Source: JBDSLU01 sp963844435 (GTDB taxonomy: Bacteria; Acidobacteriota; Vicinamibacteria; Vicinamibacterales; Vicinamibacteraceae). From it: a DNA stretch of 64,000 bases. The notes beneath the pieces were generated by a model. That model was not told where the DNA came from. It searched no databases and saw only the letters and a program-made list of their open reading frames with translations. Each line of letters starts with the position of its first letter. Position 1 is the stretch's first letter. Location: contig CAWJOG010000002.1 of assembly GCA_963844435.1 (NCBI GenBank), positions 417,761 through 481,760 of the forward strand, given 5' to 3'. The translations under genes were made by a program, and so were the position numbers. Shown here in pieces: positions 8,907-18,495 of this stretch.

Positions 8907-9200
8907 TCATCACAGCTGGCGAAGTCTCGCAGTGACGGCGATCGTTCGCGCCCGGGAGCCGCTGACGTTCGGCTCGCACATCGGTGAGCGTCAGGCAGCG
9001 GATACCTGACACGCGGCCGGTGAGGAGATTTGCGCGGGCTCGGGATTTTCACTCCCTTCGTGAGGCGGATGCTGCGCGCGAATGCTGCCTGCCGCACGGT
9101 CCATCTTGCGCTTGGCAGCCGCGGCTCCACTTCGAGGGCGGATATGTCGGCACCTCGCTTGCAGCGGAGAGAAGCGTCGGCCTTCACGAGAGGAGTCGCC

Positions 9201-10125
9201 ATGTCCCGCCTCACCCATCGCTGGATGATCAGCGTCGTCACCGCGCTGCTGGCCGCGCCGGTCCTCGGGATGGGCGGCGCCGAATCGCAGACCCCACGCA
9301 CGCCGCCCCCGGCCAGCGAGCCTGCGCGCCACCCACCGGATCAGGATCACCAGGCGCAGCCTCGGTCGCCGACGCCGCCTCTGCGTCAGCCGGAGCGGCA
9401 GCCGCTCCCCGCGCCTCCCGTGATGGTACGCGGCAACGTTTTTATTGGAGGCTACTTCTACGACCCGGCGTTCGGTCCCTACCCGTGGTGGCCCGAGGGG
9501 TACTACGCGGTACTGGTACGTGCCGGTCTTCGACGTGCGTGCCGTGCTGCGGCTCAAGGCGACGCCGGACGACGCCGCGGTCTACGTCGACGGCTTCTAT
9601 GCCGGCCTGGTCGACGACTTCGATGGGGTCTTCCAGGGATTGCCCCTGCCCCCCGGCGGACATCGTTTGCGTTTCTACCGGCCAGGCTACAGATCACAGA
9701 GCCGGAACATCTACCTGGGCGTGGGATCGACGTTCACCCTCCGTGCGGCGCTCGAGCCGATCGGTGCTGGCGAGCAGTCGGAGTTTCCGCCGGCGGCCGA
9801 TCGCGTCCCGTCACCGCCCCCGGGCAGTTTTCGCGTGCCAGTGGTCAGATGGCCCAGCAGCACCACAGCCGCGTCCTTGGGCGGACGCGCGGTGCGGGCC
9901 CCGATGGGCTGGCTCGACGTGCGGGTACAACCGTCCGGCGCTGCAGTCACGATCGACGGTGAGCGCTGGCTGACGTCGGATCCCGAGCACGTGGTGGTCG
10001 ATCTCCCGGAAGGAACGCATCGCGTGACCATCGTGGCTCCCGGCTTCGTGTCCGCCGATTTCGAAGTAGCGATCGTGGACGGCGACCGTCAGCCGATCAC
10101 CGTGAGTCTGGTCCCGGAGACGTGA
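9201..10125 (+). CDS. Exported PEGA-domain protein, frame broken near 9508
   Basis: ATG 9201 (AGGAG 5 nt upstream) opens a signal peptide (about residues 1-28) and a Pro/Gln-rich linker, then a YFYDPAFGPYPWWPEGYY aromatic segment. The frame is then lost; the next frame carries on at RYWYVPVFDVR. Two PEGA repeats follow: one with AVYVDGFYAGLVDDFDG and LPPGGHRLRFYRPGY, and one with AVTIDGERW and LPEGTHRVTIVAPGF. PEGA domains are beta-rich surface modules of unknown ligand. One extra base around the GCGG at 9508 explains the break. The total length, about 308 residues, is normal for the family in related bacteria. Confidence 0.75.
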
Positions 10126-10371
10126 GGTGGGACGGGCCCTCAGGAGCAGACGATGGCATTTGTACGCGTTGCATGGTGGACCCTCTACGAGCAGTTGGCG
10201 GCCCTGCCGGTGACGCACGACCCGGGCCCAATTTCTGGGGTGCGGCGCCTACACCGTTGAACGCCTCACAGCCGTTCGGCGATCCAGTGTCCAATCCGTT
10301 GCAGCGCCGCGGCCCAATCCGGCGCCAGCTCCTCGGATCGCGCCAGGTTGATCTGCCGAAACACCGCGCGC

Positions 10372-11439
10372 CTAGGGCTTGATCGCGACCTTCACCGCGC
10401 CGTCCTTGCGCGACTCGAAGGTTTCGAGCGCGGTCGCGAATTCGGCGAGCGGGAAGCGGTGCGTGAGCAGCGGCGTGAGGTCGACGCGGCCGTTGACGAG
10501 CAGCGCGAGCGCCGCCTCCGCCGTGTTGGGGTTGGCGCGATCGCCGACGATCTCGATCTCGTCGAGCACGATGCGCCGCATCGGGAGCTGAGGCTCCTCG
10601 ATCGGGATGCCGATCACCGACACGACGCCGCCCTTCGCCGCGGCCAGGCAGCAGTCCCGGATCGACTGCGCGGTGCCGGCGCATTCGAGGACCGCGGGCA
10701 CGCCGAGGCCGTCGGTCATCTCGCGGATGCGCTCGACGACCTTCGCCTGGCGATAGTCGATCGGCAGCGCGCCGAGCTTCTCGGCGAGCGCGAGCCGCGC
10801 GCCCGATCCGACGGCCAGGATGCGGCCGGCGCCGAGCGCCTTGCCGACCAGGATCGCCATCAGGCCCTGCGGGCCGGTGCCCATGACCAGCAGGTCGTCG
10901 CCGGGCTGAAGCCGGCTGCGCTTGACGGTGTAGAGCGCGATGCTCAGGGGATCGACGCACGCGGACAGCTCGAGATCGAAGCCGACCGGCACGCGCACGA
11001 GGCTCTTGACCGATGCCTTGACGTAGTCGGCGTAGGCGCCCGGCGTGATGTGGCCGTACTGCCGGTGGCCGGTCTCGGGCCGGCCGTAGTTCAGGCACAG
11101 GTTGTAGCGGCCGCGGAGGCAGTTGCGGCAGACGCCGCAGCCGCAATGCGAGATGGCGCAGACGCGGTCGCCGGCCTTCCAGCCCAGGTTCGTCGCGCGC
11201 GTGCCGGCATCCACCACTTCCGCCGACCACTCGTGGCCCGGGATGAACGGGAACGACGGCGGCCAGAAGCCCGGGTAGTCACCGTTGATGATGTGCGGGT
11301 CGGTGCCGCAGATGAACGTCGTGTGCACCTTGCACAGGACGTCGTCGGGGTCGAGCGCGGCCGGCACCGGCACGTCCTCGACGGCGAACTGGCGCGGCGC
11401 GCGCAGCACCAACGCGCGCATCGAACTCGGAAGAGCCAC
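10372..11439 (-). CDS. Zinc-dependent medium-chain alcohol/polyol dehydrogenase
   Basis: A 355-residue MDR enzyme, last gene of a five-gene operon. It shows the catalytic-zinc ligands CGTDPHI and GHEW, the structural zinc cluster CGCGVCRNCLRGRYNLC near residue 110-126, and the GTGPQGL Rossmann motif near 190. The family (COG1063) oxidises secondary alcohols such as threonine, sorbitol or butanediol with NAD(P); the exact substrate cannot be read. GTG 11439 lies 4 nt after the stop of the cyclase gene; ATG 11421 is an alternative start without a ribosome-binding site. Confidence 0.9.
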   Translation of the reverse strand: MALPSSMRALVLRAPRQFAVEDVPVPAALDPDDVLCKVHTTFICGTDPHIINGDYPGFWPPSFPFIPGHEWSAEVVDAGTRATNLGWKAGDRVCAISHCGCGVCRNCLRGRYNLCLNYGRPETGHRQYGHITPGAYADYVKASVKSLVRVPVGFDLELSACVDPLSIALYTVKRSRLQPGDDLLVMGTGPQGLMAILVGKALGAGRILAVGSGARLALAEKLGALPIDYRQAKVVERIREMTDGLGVPAVLECAGTAQSIRDCCLAAAKGGVVSVIGIPIEEPQLPMRRIVLDEIEIVGDRANPNTAEAALALLVNGRVDLTPLLTHRFPLAEFATALETFESRKDGAVKVAIKP

Positions 11440-11443
11440 GACC

Positions 11444-12268
11444 TTAGTCCTCGGTGAGGGCGACGGCGCGTATCGGCGAGCCGCAGCCGTTCCTGATCTT
11501 GAGCGGCAGGCCGACGAACGTGAAGGCACGCTTCGGGATCAGGTCGATGTTGCGCAGGCTTTCGATGTTCAGCACCCCGCGCTCGCGGCACATCATGTGG
11601 ACCGGCTGGATCATCCGCACCGCGACCTCGTTGAACGAGTCGACGCTCGGCGCGTCGGCGCCGACGCAGATGACGCCCTGATCGGCCAGCCAGTGCGCGG
11701 CTTCGCCGTCGAGGCCGGGGTAGTCGCGGATGTACTCGAACGGCGCCGTCTCGAACTTCCGGTACCAGCCGGTGTGGTAGAGGAACACCGAACCCGGCTT
11801 GATCGACAGCTGCTGTTCGGCGAGCTGCGCTTCGATCTCGGCCTTGCCGATGTAGCCGTTCGGCTCCTTGTGCGCGAAGTCGAGCCACACGCCGGGCGCC
11901 ATGTGCCAGGCCAGCGGCGTCTTGTCGATCGGCCGCGCGCCGTGCTCGGGCACGATGTGGCTGATCGAGTCGCAGTGCGTCGACGTGTGGCCGCACACCG
12001 TGAACGCCACCACCTCGTAGGAATACGGCGGCTTGGTCAGCCCGAATTTCTGCACGTCGTCGTGGCTCAGGTGCTGCCACATCACCGTGCGCTGGTGCCC
12101 CTTGAAGGTCGGATTGCCGGTGCTGATGTCGTTGGTCAGGTCGGTCGCCGTGCAGGTGCGGCCGAGGATCTCGACCTTGGCGTGGACCGCCGGCGGCGGG
12201 CAGTCGACCATCCGCGGATACGTCTGGCGGACGCGCGCTTCCGCCTCGGGGGTCCAGTCGGCTCGCAC
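11444..12268 (-). CDS. Cyclase-family (kynurenine-formamidase-like) metal hydrolase
   Basis: A 274-residue protein of the PF04199 cyclase/formamidase type. The metal-binding motif, usually HxGTHxDxPxH, appears as HTSTHCDSISH near residue 95-105, with the second histidine region GLDGEAAHWLADQG further on. Such enzymes hydrolyse or cyclise small amide or lactone substrates. It starts at GTG 12268, 3 nt after the SDR stop, and is followed after 4 nt by the dehydrogenase, so it is clearly part of one transcript. The reaction is not known; lactone opening after PQQ-dependent oxidation would fit the context. Confidence 0.82.
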   Translation of the reverse strand: MRADWTPEAEARVRQTYPRMVDCPPPAVHAKVEILGRTCTATDLTNDISTGNPTFKGHQRTVMWQHLSHDDVQKFGLTKPPYSYEVVAFTVCGHTSTHCDSISHIVPEHGARPIDKTPLAWHMAPGVWLDFAHKEPNGYIGKAEIEAQLAEQQLSIKPGSVFLYHTGWYRKFETAPFEYIRDYPGLDGEAAHWLADQGVICVGADAPSVDSFNEVAVRMIQPVHMMCRERGVLNIESLRNIDLIPKRAFTFVGLPLKIRNGCGSPIRAVALTED

Positions 12269-12271
12269 GGC

Positions 12272-13006
12272 CTACTTCCCTTCCCAGCCGCCGTCGACGA
12301 ACAGCGACTGCCCCGTCACGTAGCGGGCTTCGTCCGAGGCGAAGAACGCCGCGACGCTGCCGATCTCGCGCGGCTGGCCGGGACGGCCCATCGAGATCTG
12401 CGCCAGCACCACCGGCAGGATGTCCTTGTCGTTCAGCACCCACGACGTCATGTCGGTCTCGATCAGGCCGGGGTGGATGCAGTTCACGCGGATGCCGGAC
12501 GGCGTCATCTCGGCCGACATGTTGCGCGTCAGCGCTTCCATCCCGAGCTTGGTCGGCGCGTAGTGCGTGCGCCCGGGCAGCACCTTGGCCGCCTGGATCG
12601 AGCCGATGTTGACGATGCTCGCGGTGCGCTTCGCCTCGACGACGCGACGGCAGACGATCTGCGAACACAGCCAGGCGCCGCGCAGGTTGGTGTCGACGAG
12701 CCGCGTCCACTGATCGTCGGTCAGCTCGAGGAACGGGACGATCGTCTCGATCCCGGCATTGTTGACGAGGATGTCGATCGGACCGAGGCTGTCCCAGGCG
12801 GTGGCGATCGCCTGCTCCATCTGATCGCGCCGGCCGACGTCGCCGGTCACCGCGATGGCACGGCGCCCCTTCGCTTTCACCAGGTCGACCACCGCCGCGG
12901 CCGCTGCGCCGTCGAGGTCGTTGATGGCGACGTCGGCGCCTTCCTCGGCGAACACTTCCGCGATGCCCCGCCCGATGCCACGGCCCGCGCCCGTGACGAA
13001 CGCCAC
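12272..13006 (-). CDS. SDR-family NAD(P)-dependent oxidoreductase
   Basis: A 244-residue classical SDR. It has TGAGRGIG near the N-terminus, NNAG near 88, the catalytic YAPTK near 149, and ends with SLFVDGGW, a FabG-like C-terminus. GTG 13006 has GAGG 4 nt upstream but starts two residues into the first beta strand. An in-frame CTG at 13024 with GGGAGGG 4 nt upstream would give the usual KLRGKVAFVTG start, so initiation at a non-standard CTG is possible. It is the third gene of the operon; the substrate is probably a keto-sugar or polyol. Confidence 0.9.
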   Translation of the reverse strand: MAFVTGAGRGIGRGIAEVFAEEGADVAINDLDGAAAAAVVDLVKAKGRRAIAVTGDVGRRDQMEQAIATAWDSLGPIDILVNNAGIETIVPFLELTDDQWTRLVDTNLRGAWLCSQIVCRRVVEAKRTASIVNIGSIQAAKVLPGRTHYAPTKLGMEALTRNMSAEMTPSGIRVNCIHPGLIETDMTSWVLNDKDILPVVLAQISMGRPGQPREIGSVAAFFASDEARYVTGQSLFVDGGWEGK

Positions 13007-13061
13007 TTTGCCTCTGAGTTTCAGGGTGCCCTCCCGCGATCGCCGCCGTTCCGGTGACGAC

Positions 13062-13974
13062 CTACGACCGGAACGTGTAGCCCAAGCCCGCCATGGCGGC
13101 CTTGTTGATCCGCGCCGCCTCGAGCGGCGTGTGCGGCGGGTTCGGCGACGGATCGAGCTCGCACATGATCATCAGGTCGTTGCCCGACGATTCGAGCAGC
13201 GACGCGAGCCCGGCGACGTCCACCTTGCCCTTGCCGAGAGGACAGTACCCCAAGTAGTCCGGCCCGCCGTCGAAATCCTTCATGTGCACGTGGCGGACGG
13301 CCGGCAGGAAGTCCTTCACCACCTTGACCGGATCGACGCCGCCCTTCTGCAGCTGGCCGACGTCCGGCCCGAACTTCACGTAGCGGGTGTCCACCGCCTC
13401 CATCGTCGCGTAGGTCTCGTCGCGCGTCTCGATACAGGTGCCGGTGTGCTGGTGCAGCGCGCCGACGACGCCGATGTCGGCGAGCGCCTTGCACATCTCG
13501 TTCAGCGACGCGACGATGTTGGCCTTGTGCTCGGCGAACTGGAACGCCGGGCGCTTGACGTTGTTCGGGCCGATGACGGCGACCGATCCGCCGGCGGCCT
13601 TGATCAACTGCCCCCACCGCACCAGCTTCGCGACCTCGTCCTGCCGCTTGGCTGTGTCCATCAGATCCACCGGGCAGTAGGCCGACTGCAGCGGCACCTG
13701 CGCGGCGTCGAGCAGCTTCTTCAGGCCGCCCTGCTTGTCCCAGAACTCGAGCACGTTGCCGAACGACTCGTAGCCCGCGAAGCCCAGGCTGCCCACGTCC
13801 TTGATCGCCTGCTCGGCGTCGGTCGGCTTGAAGCCCCAGGTGATGCCGGTGTGGCCCACCTTGAGCCGCTTGCCCTGGAACGCCTGCAGCGCGCCGCCGG
13901 AGCAGCGCCGCGGCGGCCGCGCCGAGCGCGAGGGAACGGGTGAAGGTGCGACGGGTGACAGCGGGGATGGCCAT
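13062..13974 (-). CDS. Tat-exported sugar phosphate isomerase/epimerase-like TIM barrel, frame broken near 13899
   Basis: ATG 13974 opens a twin-arginine signal (RRTFTRSLALGAAAAALL). The frame is then lost, and the mature part continues one base over with GKRLKVGHTGITWGFKP. That part is an AP-endonuclease-2-like TIM barrel (xylose isomerase-like) with HQHTGTC and HVHMKDF as likely metal-ligand segments near 155 and 210. Removing one base in the CC at about 13899 gives a 303-residue continuous protein. Exported members of this family act on sugars, and the gene lies 11 nt after the PQQ dehydrogenase, which is also periplasmic. Confidence 0.8.
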
Positions 13975-13985
13975 GGAAACGTCCT

Positions 13986-16427
13986 CTATCGCGCGGCCGC
14001 CGACGCGGCCGCCGGGCGCTCGGGGAGCGCGAACACGACGTACGCGCTCGGGCCGTTCGGCTCGCCGTCGGCCTGCGTCCAGGGGCCGCCTTCACGCGAG
14101 GCCTTGCCCCACGTCAGGCCGGTCGTCGCGCAGACGACCAGGTACTGGCGGCCGTTGATCTCGTACATCGCGGGGATGCCTTCCGAGCCGCGCGGCAGCG
14201 AGCCAGTCCACAGCACGGCGCCGGTCTCGGCGTCGAAGGCGCGGACGTGGCCGTCCTTCGCGGTCGCGAACAGCAGGCCGGTCGACGTCACGATCATGCC
14301 CATCCGCTGGCCGCCGCGCGGCACGCCGGTGTCGGTGGCACCGAGGCCCGCGGCCATCTGATCGACGCCGAGCGGCTTCTGCCACGTGATGGCGCCGGTG
14401 TTCAGGTCGTAGGCGGTGATCTGCGCCCAGCGGCCCTTCATGATGTACGGGAAGCCGAGGCCGTAGCCGGTGTAGTAGCGCGACGTCGGGACGTCGACAC
14501 CCTCCGGATACGGCGCGCCGCCCGGACGGAAGCCCGGGCCCGGCCGGACGTCGAGGCCGCCCGGCGCGCCGCCGGTGGCGACGACAGGGCCATCGGGCGT
14601 GGGCGCCGGCGCCGGCGCGCCTGGACCGGCCGCGCCAGGGAGCGCCCCCGCCGCGGGTGGCGCGTTCGGACTGGCGCCGGGCGCCGCGGCCGCGTCGGTG
14701 ACGAAGCCCCAGAGCGCCCGCATCGCCTCGTCGTCGGTCGACGGGAACGCCGGCATGTGACCGCGGCCGACCAGCACGATCTGGCGGAAGTCGTCGTACT
14801 TCTGGCGCGTGCCGAGGCCGAGCAGCGTCGGCGCCGTCGGCGATCCGGCGCGATCCGGCCCATGGCAGGCCTGGCACTGCTGCGCGTAGACGCCGCGCCC
14901 GCGCTGTTCCGGCGCGCCGGCGCGGGCCGCCGCCGGCTGGTTGAAGTTCGGCGGGGTCTCGGAGAGCTTGTAGAACGACGGGAAGTCCTGGCTGATGACG
15001 TAGACCAGGCCTTTCGCCGGATACGCGGCGGTGTTGCCCCAGTTGGCGCCGCCCACGGCGCCGGGGACCGCGATGGTCTCGTGCTCGGTCGAGAGCGGCG
15101 CGAACAGCCCGCTCCGCGCCTTCTTCAGCCGCTCGGTCCAGGACGCCCGCTCGGCGTCGGTGAGGAACAGCGGCGTCAGATCGTCGACGGTCATCTGCTG
15201 CCGCGCGAACGGCGCCGGCTTCGTGGGAAACGGCTGCGTCGGCCAGGTCTGCTCGCCCGGCACGGTGCTCTTCTCGATCGCCCGCTCCTCGATGGGCCAC
15301 AGCGGCGTGCCGGTCACGCGATCGAACACGAACAGGAAGCCGTGCTTGGCGGCCAGCGCCACGGCATCGATCGCCTTGCCGTCGTGCTTGACGGTGACCA
15401 GCTGCGGCGCCGCGGTGAGGTCGTAGTCCCACAGATCGTGATGCACGACCTGGTAGTGCCACTTGCGCTTGCCGGTGCGCGCGTCGAGCGCGATCAGCGA
15501 GTTCGCGTAGAGGTTGCTGCCGATGCGATCGGCGCCGTAGTAGTCGTAGGTCGGCGAGCCGGTCGGAAAGTAGGCGATGCCGCGGCGCGCGTCGATCGAG
15601 ATCTCGCCCCAGGTGTTGGCGCCGCCGACGTACTTCCAGGCGTCCTTGGGCCACGTCTCGTAGCCCTCCTCGCCGGGGTGCGGCACGGTGTGGAACGCCC
15701 ACACCATCTTGCCGGTGATGACGTCGAACGCCCGCAGGGTGCCCGGCGCCGACAGGTAACCTTCGCCGGGCGCGGAGCCGAGCAGCAACAGGTTCTCGAA
15801 GATCTTGCCCGGCGTGCCCGACTGCACGCGGCCGACCAGGGCGGGGTCGCGGCCGACGCCCTCGCGCAGGTCGACGAGGCCGTCGTTGCCGAACGTCAGG
15901 ATCGACTTGCCGGTGGCGGCGTCGATGGCCTGGAGGTTGTTGTTGATCTGGAAGATCAGCCGGCGTTCGCGGCCGTCGGAGCTCTCCCAGTAGTTGATGC
16001 CGCGCCGGGCGATGCCGCGCAGCCCGGCGTGGATCCACAGCTCCTTGCCGGTGGTCGCGTCGAGCGCGACGAGCGACTGGTTCTTCGCCAGCACGTACAT
16101 CGTGGTGCCGACGACGATGGGATTGAACTGGTAGACGTTGTTGTCGCCGACCGGGTAGGTCCACGCCACCGTGAGCGCGGCGACGTTCTTCGGCGTGATC
16201 TGCGTGAGGTCGACGAACTTCGACGAGTCGGGGCCGCCGCCGTAGTCCTCCCATTGCGAGGACGCCTTGGCCGCGGCCCCCGGCACGCGCGCGGGCCGGC
16301 GCTCCTGCGTCTGCGCCAGCAGCGTGCCGACGACGGCGACTCCCGTGCACGCGACGAGCGCGGCGTGACGGGCGCGCGAGTGACGCGCGGCGGGCGGGAT
16401 GGCGGACGGAGCGAGGTCAGGCGACAT
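13986..16427 (-). CDS. PQQ-dependent dehydrogenase with inserted cytochrome c domain
   Basis: An 813-residue periplasmic quinoprotein. After an N-terminal hydrophobic signal (about 20-40) it shows the eight-bladed propeller features: repeated ALDATTGK(E/K)LW-type tryptophan-docking motifs near 125, 235 and 317, and HHDLWDYD near 329. A cytochrome c segment lies inside the propeller with heme motif CQACH near 518-522 and a candidate axial Met in GHMPAFPS. The Pro/Ala-rich stretch after it is a linker. Family members oxidise sugars or alcohols and pass electrons to the respiratory chain. First gene of the operon; an IclR gene lies upstream on the same strand. Confidence 0.93.
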   Translation of the reverse strand: MSPDLAPSAIPPAARHSRARHAALVACTGVAVVGTLLAQTQERRPARVPGAAAKASSQWEDYGGGPDSSKFVDLTQITPKNVAALTVAWTYPVGDNNVYQFNPIVVGTTMYVLAKNQSLVALDATTGKELWIHAGLRGIARRGINYWESSDGRERRLIFQINNNLQAIDAATGKSILTFGNDGLVDLREGVGRDPALVGRVQSGTPGKIFENLLLLGSAPGEGYLSAPGTLRAFDVITGKMVWAFHTVPHPGEEGYETWPKDAWKYVGGANTWGEISIDARRGIAYFPTGSPTYDYYGADRIGSNLYANSLIALDARTGKRKWHYQVVHHDLWDYDLTAAPQLVTVKHDGKAIDAVALAAKHGFLFVFDRVTGTPLWPIEERAIEKSTVPGEQTWPTQPFPTKPAPFARQQMTVDDLTPLFLTDAERASWTERLKKARSGLFAPLSTEHETIAVPGAVGGANWGNTAAYPAKGLVYVISQDFPSFYKLSETPPNFNQPAAARAGAPEQRGRGVYAQQCQACHGPDRAGSPTAPTLLGLGTRQKYDDFRQIVLVGRGHMPAFPSTDDEAMRALWGFVTDAAAAPGASPNAPPAAGALPGAAGPGAPAPAPTPDGPVVATGGAPGGLDVRPGPGFRPGGAPYPEGVDVPTSRYYTGYGLGFPYIMKGRWAQITAYDLNTGAITWQKPLGVDQMAAGLGATDTGVPRGGQRMGMIVTSTGLLFATAKDGHVRAFDAETGAVLWTGSLPRGSEGIPAMYEINGRQYLVVCATTGLTWGKASREGGPWTQADGEPNGPSAYVVFALPERPAAASAAAR

Positions 16428-16507
16428 CTTGGGCAGCCGTTTCCCGTCGGCCCCGGCAGGCGCCGTTCAATCCTGGAAGGATCGTCCGACCGCCCGGCCC
16501 GAGCGTG

Positions 16508-16542
16508 TGCGTATCGTGCAATGGGTTGTGCGCGGCGATCGT
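16508..16542. promoter_or_regulatory. Candidate IclR operator upstream of PQQ dehydrogenase
   Basis: The 11-mer TGCGTATCGTG at 16508-16518 recurs exactly in the ThuA/BKACE intergenic region at 18406-18416. In both places a second ATCGTA-type element follows, with the ATCGT cores 25 nt apart here (16513 and 16538) and 24 nt apart there. The site lies 80-115 nt upstream of the PQQ dehydrogenase start, next to the IclR gene. Binding by that regulator is inferred. Confidence 0.45.
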
Positions 16543-16619
16543 ATGTTCGGCCGCGCGAACGAGTCAAGCGCAGTATGCAGCCCGCCGACGCGCGCGTGCA
16601 GAGCGCGGCCGCCAACCAA

Positions 16620-17396
16620 CTACGCGCCGAGGGTGACGCTGATCGCCCGCGCCGTGTCCATCACCTGCCGGGCGGCAAGGGGCCAGCGGCTCTTCGGGAA
16701 GCGCGTCGACGGCGCGGAGATGCCGATCGACGCGACGACGGTGCCGGCCTGATCGCGGATCGGCGCCGCCACGCAGCGCACTTCTTCCATGTACTCGCCG
16801 TCGTCCGCGGTGTAGCCGTCGGCGCGCGCCAGCGCCAGCGCCTTGACCAGCTTGTCGAGCCCGGTGATGGTGCGACGCGAATGCGCCTGCAGCGGACCGG
16901 CGCCAAGCGTGGCGCGCAGGTCGGCGACGTCGAAGTCGAGGATGAGCGCCTTGCCGTGCGCGGTGCAGTAGAGCGGCACGAACTCGCCGGTCTGCCCGGA
17001 CACGGCGACGACCTGATCGGGCGACGCGTGATGATCGATGAACAGCGCCTGCCCGCCCTCACGCACTGCGAGGTGCGCGGTTTCCCCGGTCCTGATCCCG
17101 AGCTGGCGCAGGTGCTCGTGGCAGAGCGGGATGAACGTGCTCTGTCCGTACTTGCGCGACAGCCGCCACGCCGAGGGGCCGAGGATGTAGTCCTTGCGGC
17201 CCTTCGGGTTGGCCAGGAAGCGGCGCCGGCGCAGCGTGTTGGCCAGCCGGAACACGCTGCTGCGATCGATGCCCAGCAGGTCGGTCAGCTGCTTGAGCGG
17301 CACCGGCTCCGGCGATTCCGCGACCGCCTCGAGAATGGAGAGGCCGCGGCCGAGGCTCTGGATCGACGGCGTCTCGCTGGCGTCGCGTTTGGCCAT
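16620..17396 (-). CDS. IclR-family transcriptional regulator
   Basis: A 258-residue protein with an N-terminal winged helix-turn-helix (about 10-70, including LTDLLGIDRSSVFRLANTL) and a C-terminal IclR effector domain (about 85-255). IclR proteins bind small carboxylates or sugars and control catabolic genes, often by autoregulation. It sits between the PQQ-dehydrogenase operon and the ThuA/BKACE pair, and both flanking intergenic regions share an 11-mer, which makes it the likely regulator of all of them. ATG 17396 is used. Confidence 0.92.
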   Translation of the reverse strand: MAKRDASETPSIQSLGRGLSILEAVAESPEPVPLKQLTDLLGIDRSSVFRLANTLRRRRFLANPKGRKDYILGPSAWRLSRKYGQSTFIPLCHEHLRQLGIRTGETAHLAVREGGQALFIDHHASPDQVVAVSGQTGEFVPLYCTAHGKALILDFDVADLRATLGAGPLQAHSRRTITGLDKLVKALALARADGYTADDGEYMEEVRCVAAPIRDQAGTVVASIGISAPSTRFPKSRWPLAARQVMDTARAISVTLGA

Positions 17397-17429
17397 TCGC
17401 GGCTCAGGATAGCAGGCCTGCCCTTCTGT

Positions 17430-18353
17430 TCAGGGCTTGGACGTAGTCCCGGCCGCCGCCGGCGTCGCGTCCGCGGGCACCGACGACTGGACGCCGCCGG
17501 CCGGCACCTCGAGCCCCGCCGCCCAGGCGATGCCGTTGAGGAGGAAGCGCCGGTAGTCCTCGACCGTCCGCATGTTGTCGTGAAAGTCGACGCCCCCCAT
17601 GACGAAGCCGCGGCCGCCGCCTTCCCGCTCGTAGGCCCAGGACGCCACCTGCGGGCCGGTCGGCGCCTTGGCCGGCGTCCCGACGATCAGCTCCGTCCGC
17701 TTCAGGTCGACCGGGAGATGGAACCGGCAGAACACCTCGTCACGGTAGGTCCATTCCTTCACGCCGCGCAGGATCGGGTGATCCGGCGACTTCGGCGTCA
17801 TCGTCCACTGATCGACCGGGTTGCGCGAGACGCCCTGCACCCACAGGCCGCCGGTCCAATCGAGGTAGTAGCGGCGGGCCACCCAGTGCTCGGCCCAGTT
17901 CGCATAGTGGAACACCACCACGCCCATGCCCGCCTTCGCGCGGGCGTCGATGCCCTTGAGAAAGTCGAGCGTCGCCTGGTCGTAGGTGTGCCGGGTCGTC
18001 TCGGGCTCGGGCGGGAACAGCGGGTGCGTCTCCCGCGCGTCACGATCGGAGCTGCTCTCGATGACGATGGCCGCCGCGTCGGCGTAGACCGACAGGTCGG
18101 TCGGCGCCTTGCCGACGTAGACCTCGGTCTTGACGCCCTTCAAGTTGGGCGCGGCTTCGAGCGCCGCCGCCAGGATCCGTAGATCCTTCTCGTGCTCGTG
18201 CCGGCCCGGTATCCCGTGGTCCTTGGGCCCGGCCAGGAAGATGATCTTCTTTCCAGCCGGCTTCACCCCGTTCTGGGCCGCCGGGCGGCCGCCGAGGCCA
18301 AGCACCAGCGCGATCCCGGCACCGGCCGCGATCCATGCGTGCATCCGTCTCAT
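17430..18353 (-). CDS. Exported ThuA-domain protein
   Basis: A 307-residue protein with a signal peptide (about 1-26) and a ThuA (trehalose-utilisation-like, class I glutamine amidotransferase fold) domain, marked by IIFLAGPKDHGIPGRHEHEK near residue 37 and HPILRGVKEW. ThuA proteins are implicated in handling keto-sugars such as 3-keto-trehalose. ATG 18353 has AGGAG 8 nt upstream. The tail after residue 285 is Pro/Ala-rich and low in complexity. It is divergent from the BKACE gene and follows the same candidate operator. Confidence 0.87.
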   Translation of the reverse strand: MRRMHAWIAAGAGIALVLGLGGRPAAQNGVKPAGKKIIFLAGPKDHGIPGRHEHEKDLRILAAALEAAPNLKGVKTEVYVGKAPTDLSVYADAAAIVIESSSDRDARETHPLFPPEPETTRHTYDQATLDFLKGIDARAKAGMGVVVFHYANWAEHWVARRYYLDWTGGLWVQGVSRNPVDQWTMTPKSPDHPILRGVKEWTYRDEVFCRFHLPVDLKRTELIVGTPAKAPTGPQVASWAYEREGGGRGFVMGGVDFHDNMRTVEDYRRFLLNGIAWAAGLEVPAGGVQSSVPADATPAAAGTTSKP

Positions 18354-18405
18354 CGCTGATCTCCTGCCGGGTGGACGCGTGCCGGATATCGCTCCCGGAC
18401 GGCGT

Positions 18406-18440
18406 TGCGTATCGTGAACTGAACGGTTCGGCGAATCGTA
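18406..18440. promoter_or_regulatory. Candidate IclR operator between ThuA and BKACE genes
   Basis: The second copy of TGCGTATCGTG (18406-18416), followed by GCGAATCGTA (18431-18440), lies between the divergent ThuA start (18353) and BKACE start (18496). It is placed to act on both genes. Confidence 0.45.
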
Positions 18441-18495
18441 AGCGGAGGGCCGCGGCCCGTCAAGCGTGTCAGACTGCCGCGCACAGGAGATCCGC

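Noticed and set aside
10262..10371. A 33-codon minus-strand stretch after the zinc dehydrogenase (VFRQINLARSEELAPDW...)
   Set aside because: It looks protein-like and ends in a stop, but it is too short to assign and may be a fragment of a lost gene.
14247..18182. A 1311-codon plus-strand open frame antisense to the PQQ dehydrogenase, IclR and ThuA genes
   Set aside because: It is a shadow of high-GC genes on the other strand: Arg/Asp/Val-rich, without domains, and it spans three well-supported minus-strand genes.
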